From Lophium mytilinum (taxonomy: Eukaryota; Ascomycota; Dothideomycetes; Mytilinidiales; Mytilinidiaceae), in assembly GCA_010093605.1 (NCBI GenBank), contig MU004198.1, positions 936,456 through 1,000,455 of the forward strand: 64,000 nt of DNA, written 5' to 3'. Positions 54,834-62,074 of the stretch are shown here, piece after piece. Position 1 is the first letter of the stretch; every line of letters begins with the position of its first letter. Under the pieces are notes generated by a model. The model saw only the letters and a list, made by a program, of their open reading frames with translations, was not told the DNA's origin and did not search any database. Made by a program: the position numbers and the translations under genes.

Positions 54834-56965
54834 ATGATTCAATCAAGTACATTATCTCTTCTATCTCTTCTCGGGGGAATCTCTGCCCTGATTGTTCATT
54901 CTGAATCTATCACTACAACTCCTACGGATCCCACTCTTGAACGACGACAAGACCCTCCACCAACCGATGTCGCCGGTGCTCCCAATGCCGCGTCCATTCC
55001 TACACTTACTCTTGGTCCTGAGGATCAGTACGCTGCAAAAACAGTAGATAGCCTGCCATTACCTCGTTATACGGTCGCTAATGGTATTAGGTAGATTATC
55101 CTGAGCCCACAGGCGACAAGCTCCAGATCTATCCTACCGGCTTATATGATGACTTCCCCAAAGACGGTATCACCATATCGTTCGGGCCAGAGCTTCATGT
55201 AAAAATCAAGGATACAATGGACAATAAGTGCAAAGGAAGTTTCCAAGATTGCCAAAGTGCTCTGATCCCCCTTCTTTACAATACGGATGTTGGGACGGTC
55301 GTCAAGCGGTTTGCTCCAGCAACGTATTATGCAAGTGTATTGGTCGCATCGATCAGTTGGGTGATTCAACGTCTATGGAACAAGGAACAGCCTCAGCATG
55401 TCAAGTTCCCGTACACCGATTTGCACCAGATGCAGGACCTCGGACCAGTAGAGACGATTGCTATCCAGCAGGAGGATGCAGATCCCACCACTATCGCAAT
55501 GCCGGCATCCCCAACACCAACGCCGACTAAGACGTAAGTGAGAAGCTGTCTCTACCATTCAGTTCCATCGTAGAACGTCTTTCGTTTCAGCTGACGAGTG
55601 TTAACGTGCATGAATAGCGAGTTCATAACCATCGAAACATTGACCGCGGATTCCGGCGAACGCAAAGCTGGAGACATCGTGTACCATGTCCCGGTAGACA
55701 CCGCCAATCGAATGAAAGACCTTTTGGGTATACTAGGTCTCGATATCGTCCAGAAAAGCTGTAAAGACCAGGACCTGAATAAGCCAGTGAAGAGTCGCAT
55801 TCGGGCCGATGTATTGGAGGAATGTGTGCGAAATATAGAACGGTTAGTGGATGCAGTTGCAGAAGCCGCTCCTCGGGAGCTTGTTCGCGTGGCGGCCGAG
55901 AACATCCCCGCGCAGCCTGCACCAGATCAGCTGGTTGGACTGCCAATTCGTCATCTCGTACTTAACAATAGGCTTGTCATAGTTCGCATAGCGCATGTCG
56001 ACCAAGTTGCTGAGTGGGCTCGTCTCGTAGCTCTTGTAGCTGTTCTCAATATCGTGGCTGAATGGGCGTTTCAACCGCAAGCCCACATGGAAAATGACAT
56101 TTGGATCCCTGATTCGGCGCTCGAGAAAAGTTTGAAGTGGAAAGACGTGCTGTGTCCCAAGGACATACTTTGTGTCGATGACGAATGCAAGGGCCAAAAA
56201 GAGGAACAGGACATGATAGAGTGGAGCCCCATCTGTCAATCGGTGAGTAACTAAGCATTCATACGTGTGGTCTTTGATATCCGCACAATTACCTCAACGA
56301 TCCACCAGCGGTTCTGTCAGACTAAGCTAAAGCCAATTGGGAAGACTCCAATAGTCGACAATGGTTGCTAACGCGAGTGAAAAGGATGAGAATAGAGGTT
56401 GCAGGTGTGAGCCAATAACTTGGATTTACCAGACCGAAGTCGCGCGGGATTACATGGACACGCAGTATGCGTGGTTAGAAGAGCTCCTCGCACGGGCCGA
56501 TACGCCGGAATTCAAGCCAAAGTGCGACGGCGACTTTCAGGAATCCCAAGTGGGCGTAGATCTATTTTCGACGTAGGTTTCCCATGCTTTTTTCTTGTCT
56601 TGGCCATTCGCTGACTTGTTTTAGTGAGATCAAGCAGCTATGCAAGGACCACACAAAGCTCCAAGACGGACTTAATGTCAAAGGCCCAAATGACGAAAAT
56701 TATTGGACCGCGGATGATTCTGCTCAAGGTTTCACGTGGTCAATAACATGGGAGAACACTAAAGACACATGCGAATTCGAATGCGAGGAAGTGTTCCTTG
56801 CGTTCAAGAATGACAAAGATTGTACGTACTCGTAGTGTTCTAACAGAGTCAGTGTCTTTACTAATGTTGGCTCTCTCAGGTGTCAAAGATAACGGCCTCA
56901 TGAAGAATGGAAAGATTGAGACTGACTGTGGGACTGCTTCGTACAGTGCGTACAAGCTAAGCTAG
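54834..56965 (+). CDS. Secreted Cys-rich protein, unrecognised, possibly decaying
   Basis: Starts with a signal peptide (MIQSSTLSLLSLLGGISALI) and a KEX2-like ERRQ. Proposed exons: 54834-55083, 55113-55533, 55618-56242, 56309 to about 56367, about 56402-56572, 56625-56821, 56880-56965. Readable blocks include DKLQIYPTGLYDDFPKDG, TYYASVLVASISWVIQRLW, KAGDIVYHVPVDTANRMKDL, WIYQTEVARDYMDTQYAWL and a C-terminal Cys module ending GKIETDCGTASYSAYKLS, a pattern common in fungal secreted proteins. Two junctions need introns of only 29 and 34 nt, shorter than fungi normally splice, so they may be frameshifts in a decaying gene beside the retroelement island. Other introns (84, 66, 52, 58 nt) look normal. 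Function unknown. Confidence 0.6.
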
Positions 56966-57054
56966 TGGATTAGATGGTGTTTGTACTCGATGATGAGCAT
57001 CAGTTTCATGAATTCTGAGAGAGAAGGATCTATTATATAAATATAGAGCTAGCA

Positions 57055-57292
57055 ATGTATTAGAAAACGGTATTCGCTTCCTTGTGCGTGGGATCGTAAA
57101 CGATCTTCTTGAACGCCCACTATATGTGATCGAGCGAGGCAAGGACTTAGTGGTGTTGTATTCTTTACAGCGTTTGATTGTGGTATAGATGGTGCGCGCG
57201 TTGCGGCCAAATTCCGCCGCCCATTCCTTATTGGAAACACAGGCCTGGTGATTTACAATAATGGATGTGCGCTGTTGAGATAAAAGCTCGCC
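57055..57292 (-). mobile_element. Tc1/mariner-type transposase relic (HTH part)
   Basis: On the minus strand a frame open from 57394 to 56957 reads GELLSQQRTSIIVNHQ, SNKEWAAEFGRNARTIYTTI, KRCKEYNTTKSLPRS and SGRSRRSFTIPRTRKRI. This is the paired helix-turn-helix start of fungal Tc1/mariner transposases (the usual SNKEIAAEF..S.NTIY.TIKRW....TTKSLPRSGRP pattern). The catalytic DDE part is absent and no terminal inverted repeats were found, so this is a truncated, inactive fragment. Confidence 0.65.
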
Positions 57293-57889
57293 ATTCCCTC
57301 TTGCATTCCCATTAACTAGATAACCAAAAGAGCGTGTCATTGTAGTGCAGTGCCAAGGTGAATAGGGCGCGTTCCTACGCGGTGGGGTGCGCACGGTTCA
57401 TCGGATCAGACTTAAAATTAAGTACTGTACAACCATTGACGCCAGATATATATGTACAGAACGCTTTCAATTACGTAGGGGAATATAATCACTGGATAAA
57501 AATCTCGCTTGTGGTCAGCCCGATGTCTCACGGAACAAGGAGCAGCAAGTAGCAGGCAATAACTAATCGAAAGAGAGGGCAACTAAAATTGATGCAGCGA
57601 GCGTGTCCACAAGCAAAGGCTAGTATGAGGCAAACTAAGAAGAAAGTTGACCCGGTTCACGCTATTGAGTATATGTCCCATCTGGCCGGGTTCTAGGGCG
57701 AGAACAACCGCATGAATTGATGATCCGAGGCCAATACCTCGAACATATGCCGCGATGTAAAGGAGGGCCAGAGTCGCGCTGCTGCCAGAAGAGGTAAGAC
57801 GTATAGACTCCCGAGCATGAGTGTTATGTCGAGTGTAAAGCTTGCATTCGACAGAACGTTGCGGCGTTGCCCAGCGTGGAGCTTAGGTA

Positions 57890-57897
57890 CCTGCCTG
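57890..57897. repeat. 8-bp target site duplication, left
   Basis: CCTGCCTG directly before the hAT-type element; an identical copy follows the element at 58417-58424. Confidence 0.85.
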
Positions 57898-58416
57898 CAG
57901 CGTGGTTACTAAACCGGCGGCCGGCTCAACTAGGTAGTAGTTTAATTGGGTTGTTATATATAGAATAAAGATTAATAGATTAGATTAATTAGATTTTTAG
58001 ATTAAACTGTTTAAACTATATTATTACGACAGCGCTTAGCCTATATAAGTAAGATGTAACATTAGCGGGTTAGCGCGCCCTAATAATAGGTACCCAGCCT
58101 TATTTACCACGGCCCTGGCCCCCCTTTAGTACAACACTATAACAAGATAGGCTAAAATAGATAATAAGAGTTAACTACTAGAGGTTAAATTACATCTAAC
58201 GCAAATTTTTAGGTCTTCTACGCCTCTAGATTCTTACTACTATGGTACTCTTACGTTGCACCCACTAATTTATCAACTACTAATTAAACCAATCGGATTA
58301 ATCTACGCTTGAAATTTCATTAGCTATAAGATTGATCCAATTGGACTAAGTATAAGTGATATTGATAAACCGTCTGTCAATCCGATTAAGGATTGGCCGG
58401 TTTACTAACCACGCTG
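57898..58416. mobile_element. hAT-type miniature inverted-repeat element (519 bp)
   Basis: Terminal inverted repeats of 21 bp begin CAGCGTGGTTA and end AAACCGGC; the left (57898-57918) and right (58396-58416) copies match at 20 of 21 positions. The element is flanked by perfect 8-bp duplications CCTGCCTG. An 8-bp duplication with CAG-type ends is the signature of the hAT superfamily. The interior is AT-rich with no frame for a transposase, so it is non-autonomous and would depend on a transposase elsewhere. The near-perfect ends suggest fairly recent movement, while the AT-rich interior suggests RIP or an AT-rich origin. Confidence 0.88.
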
Positions 58417-58424
58417 CCTGCCTG
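58417..58424. repeat. 8-bp target site duplication, right
   Basis: CCTGCCTG, identical to 57890-57897. Confidence 0.85.
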
Positions 58425-58624
58425 GCAGCGCGGTGTCATAAGAAAACTCAAGATGAAGAGTCCTTTGAGATGTGATACATCTTCGCTAGATGGTGCAGCG
58501 ATTGAGTTGTTTTGGGGGTCGGGCTGAGGCGTAGAGCTTAACTCTCGAGGGTCATGTTTCTCACGGCCAGTCATCTCTTTTCGATCCACCACCTTTCCGA
58601 ATCTTTCTCATCCTAGGATCTCAT

Positions 58625-59271
58625 TCAAACCCGATCATCTTTCTTGGTACTAGGCCACGGTTTTCCTCCATCTTTCTCGGCATTAGGCCGCGGAGTTCCT
58701 CCATATTTCTCGGCATCAGGCCACGGCGTTCCTCCAGATGCATGACTAGCCCGCCCTCGTGCAACGCGGCGATACGCCTGGAGCGCTAGGTAACTCCCGA
58801 AAAAGACCCCAGCGACCAAACCAATCAATATCGACAACGTAAGTGCACTCACGAAGAGAGGCTGAAACCACGCGGACCAAGAAGCGAAGACATATTCCTG
58901 GGATTCGTACATAACGAGTATGACATAGATGCAGAGTAGCGCAAATCCTGTGAGAAAGGCGCCGACATCGTGATGCTCTTCTATCAGCCGGCCGAATTGG
59001 TGCACGGCCACAACACCAAAAAATGCAGGCAAAGAAAAGCGAGGAAGAAGGTAATGAAGTAAGGAATGACCGCTGCAAGGATAAACCAGCAGAGTTGGAT
59101 GATGGCGCGGACACCCGAAAAGGCTTTCTCGATCGTGGAACCAATCAGGTTTTTGGAGGGCAGGTCGCTGGAAAGAGTCTGACTGGAAAGAGCAGGCTGA
59201 TTAACAAGATCTGGAGGAGGCTGTAGAGCTGGAGGAGGCCGTAGAGCTGGAGGAGGCTGTGGCGGCGGCAT
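58625..59271 (-). CDS. Small membrane protein with Pro-rich start and 11-residue repeats (cluster gene A)
   Basis: Minus strand. ATG at 59271 gives a Pro-rich start (MPPPQPPPALRPPPALQPPP), then a membrane segment (LCWFILAAVIPYFITFFLAF). The downstream part in another frame has further membrane segments (GAFLTGFALLCIYVILVMY, PLFVSALTLSILIGLVAGVF) and ends in three 11-residue repeats (GGTPWPDAEKY, GGTPRPNAEKD, GGKPWPSTKKD; 33-bp units). A 41-nt intron (59016-58976) would join the two frames into 201 aa, but its donor GTGTTG is weak; a frameshift near the T6 run is the alternative. It is adjacent to two related-looking membrane genes on the same strand. Confidence 0.6.
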
Positions 59272-59417
59272 CTTATGTGGTAGAGACCTTGATAAATAAA
59301 ATTGATGTTTGGTGATTGGTAATGCGGGGTCTGAGGAATATATGTAGACGAGATCTTCCCCGACCGTAACCAGTTTCTCCTCCCGAGGCCGGCAACCCTG
59401 CTTCCTGCATGGTGCCG

Positions 59418-59792
59418 TCACTGCTTGGCCCTGCGAACCCAAGAAAACCCCTTTGCTATCGTTGAGGCTGTTGCGAAAAGTAGTCCTTCGGTCATCGTTA
59501 TAACGAGGGAGCTATACAGGGAGCTTTTGATGAATGACATAGGCGAGAGAGGCTTATCGGTTTCCAGACAGACTATGGTGCCAATGAGTTGCAGAGAAAA
59601 GGCGAAAATAGCAGCTGCACCATGCGGAACTACTTGTCCGTCGTCTGCTAGCCCGAATTTCTTTGCGATATTCTGCGTGCATTTGAAAGCGACATATGTA
59701 ACGGGAGCGGCGCTGAAGATGAAAACAGTCAGGGTGATGGTTGCTGCGAGGGCTGTAAGAAACGTAGATTGGAGAAATTCGAGGGCACCCAT
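59418..59792 (-). CDS. Small multipass membrane protein (cluster gene B)
   Basis: Intronless on the minus strand, 124 aa from the first ATG (MGALEFLQSTFLTALAATIT). Hydrophobic segments: ALAATITLTVFIFSAAPVTY, AAAIFAFSLQLIGTIVCL and SSLVITMTEGLLFATASTI. The C-terminal SFIKSSLYSSLVITMTEGLL and TIAKGFSWVRR match the end of gene C (GWVKGSLQSGMVISLTEGIL, GIAKGLGWAR), so the two are paralogs by tandem duplication. Function unknown. Confidence 0.7.
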   Translation of the reverse strand: MGALEFLQSTFLTALAATITLTVFIFSAAPVTYVAFKCTQNIAKKFGLADDGQVVPHGAAAIFAFSLQLIGTIVCLETDKPLSPMSFIKSSLYSSLVITMTEGLLFATASTIAKGFSWVRRAKQ

Positions 59793-59986
59793 TCTGATTG
59801 AAGGCAGGGCAGGTATTCGATTATGTTGTGAGTTGCAGCACAAAATTCAAATGCTGGAGGTGAGATATATATTAGCGGGGTTAATGTTGCTCTAGCACAA
59901 AATCCAGCCCGTGCCGGTGAGCCTGTTCGAACATCGTTGTCTTTGCTATCCCTGCTCTCAACTACCTAACTTCCTACACAGTGCCG

Positions 59987-60457
59987 TCACAGAATGCCCC
60001 GGTTGCGAGCCCAACCCAGCCCCTTCGCAATCCCCAAAACCGTAGCAGTAAGAATCCCTTCTGTTAAAGATATCACCATGCCGCTCTGGAGTGAGCCTTT
60101 GACCCATCCCATAGCGAAGCCAGCCTTGTAGCCATCCGCGTAGCATAATGTAGTTATAAAGTGTACAACGATGGCGGATATTCCTAATCCGATCCCACAC
60201 GCTACTGCTGCGTCGTCTGCCTTCCGCTTATCTTCAGCCTTCGGTTCGGCGCTTGTTTTGAAGACACTTTCCAGAACTTGAACACACTTCCGGGTGACAG
60301 AGGCGACGATAATGCCGGTGGATAGAAAGGCGATGATTGCGCTGGAGACGTATAAGGCGATAATAGGACTAGACTGGATGATTTCTGAGAGGGGAGGGTC
60401 GTCGGCGGTGGAGAGGCCGATTGCGTTTGAATCTGGTAATTTGATAGGAGGAGCCAT
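59987..60457 (-). CDS. Small multipass membrane protein (cluster gene C)
   Basis: Intronless on the minus strand, 156 aa. A polar start (MAPPIKLPDSNAIGLSTADD) is followed by membrane segments (IIALYVSSAIIAFLSTGIIV; AAVACGIGLGISAIVVHFI; SGMVISLTEGILTATVLGI) and a short charged linker (TSAEPKAEDKRKADD). The C-terminal 40 residues are clearly related to gene B. The sequences just past the stop codons of B and C also match (CTTCCT.CA..GTGCCGTCAC), so the duplicated unit includes 3' sequence. Function unknown. Confidence 0.72.
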   Translation of the reverse strand: MAPPIKLPDSNAIGLSTADDPPLSEIIQSSPIIALYVSSAIIAFLSTGIIVASVTRKCVQVLESVFKTSAEPKAEDKRKADDAAVACGIGLGISAIVVHFITTLCYADGYKAGFAMGWVKGSLQSGMVISLTEGILTATVLGIAKGLGWARNRGIL

Positions 60458-62074
60458 GTTTGAAGGCTTGGAAATGGCGATTGGAACTGGACTGCTATGG
60501 GAAACCTTGGCTGATACTTATGGGAGTGGGGTTTCCGGTGAGAAATGCCGGCTGATGTCACTAGCAGGCGACCCCTGATGCCCTACCTCTTGTCTCCCCA
60601 TTTGCGGGCGCTTGGGCCTGAGTATGCTTACCTTTCCAGCTCGCTTGCCTTTTTCCTATTCGAGGAAAGAAATAAGGTAGAATTTTTCTTAGTTGTCGTC
60701 ATCAAGATCCACAGCACTTGCAATCAGCTAACGCTATCTCGATATTCTGAAATATGATCCAAGAGAGTGTACGTAAATGAGGTTGAGTTAAAGTTACCTG
60801 GTGAAAGAAAAACTCTTGGCGCGGCTGATCTAGGTTTAGCGCTGCATACAAAATAATGCTGCTTATCACGCTAAGTGCCGTCATTTGCTTCGAAACACCT
60901 TGCATCAATCATCAATATCGGCATCCATCACGAACTCTTAATTCCGTTTCATTCATCTACGGAAGCCGGTTCGAACTAGTCTGAAAATGTCAAAAGCATA
61001 GCGAAAGCAATAATTCTGCGCTTCATTAACGTTTCTACACATGTAGAATATAACTATTCTACTAAAGCTCATCAGACGCCATACAGTAAAGAGGCGCAAT
61101 TTTAGCTAACTACGTGAATACTAGACATAACTTTGAGAATTAGCTAAGTTTTTAGTTTCTTTGGAGTCTTTAAGAGCGCAGTGACTCGGGGATTGCTGTC
61201 TGCCTCATTTTGCGGAGAACTATCGCGAGTACCATGACTATCAATCGTATGCGAAGCTTAAAAAGATTCGTCGTCAGATTGAGGGTGAGCTGAATTTGGA
61301 ATCTTATTCGATGATGCACACGAACCATATTATAAAGGCTGTGGAGCACGAAAGGCTCAGTTTGATCCAAGCCGTCATCCTAAACTCTCCGGGTGGTTCT
61401 ATGATCCTACAAACCCCGCGCCATGCTATGTCAACGTTACTAATCTACGAATGATAGGCGCACATTTCTGAGGTCCGTATCTCCTAAAGTCATGCGTGGC
61501 ATCGTGGGAAAGTTACGCGCAAACTACACTACGCGACTGAAAGTACAACGCTGACTAAGGGTGAAGATAGCATCTAGGATCAAAGATGACATGGCGTCCG
61601 AAATCCTTGAGCAACTAGAGGAATGAAAATAAGCGTTATTCTCGAACTGCTGTACCAGGCGCGGACTTCGTTGCACGATCTTGGTGCATGTTGCGAATGA
61701 TTTTACAGCAGTGGTGTTACCGAAGTACCTTCACTTTTACTCGAATGTCGTAAACGTATAGTCTTCAAACATCGCTATGGCGACAGGAAGGGTGGTCGTT
61801 TGCGACATCAACGTGTCTGAAGATTATGGTCGCTCCCCGTTCGTTGCACAAGTCAACAGTTTGCCAGCCATTCATCGTTGGCTGGCACGCTGTCAATCAG
61901 CTCCTTCACATTACTACTTAACATCGCTATTAAAGCGTTCGGAACCTGCGCCATATGTCTTTCCATAGATATAGCACTAATTTATCATTTCAAGCAGACT
62001 GTTCCTGCTCAAATCGCATTCTTTATACACCACTTATACAAAACCACCTTGACATATACTTTCGCAGGTCGAAA
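60458..62074. other. Gene-poor region with an orphan coding fragment
   Basis: About 1.6 kb upstream of the terminal gene. One plus-strand frame (61182-61456) is coding-like but has no start (separate entry). The last 100 bases end in a TTTCGCAG acceptor-like site just before the ATG at 62075, possibly a 5' UTR intron. Confidence 0.5.
61182..61456 (+). pseudogene. Orphan coding-like fragment
   Basis: A plus-strand frame open for about 90 codons reads HFAENYREYHDYQSYAKLKK, IRRQIEGELNLESYSMMHTN and HIIKAVEHERLSLIQAVIL before a stop. The regular mix of charged and hydrophobic residues looks like a helical protein, but there is no upstream ATG and no recognised family. It is probably an exon or fragment of a decayed gene. 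No matching companion exon was found. Confidence 0.3.

Larger units (their letters stand above)
56966..57897. other. Gene-poor stretch with transposon relic
   Basis: Contains the Tc1/mariner relic (separate entry). The remainder up to the hAT-type element shows no supported gene. Confidence 0.5.

Noticed and set aside
60294-60757. Plus-strand frames over cluster gene C
   Set aside because: Antisense or promoter frames with no features; the minus-strand paralog is better supported.
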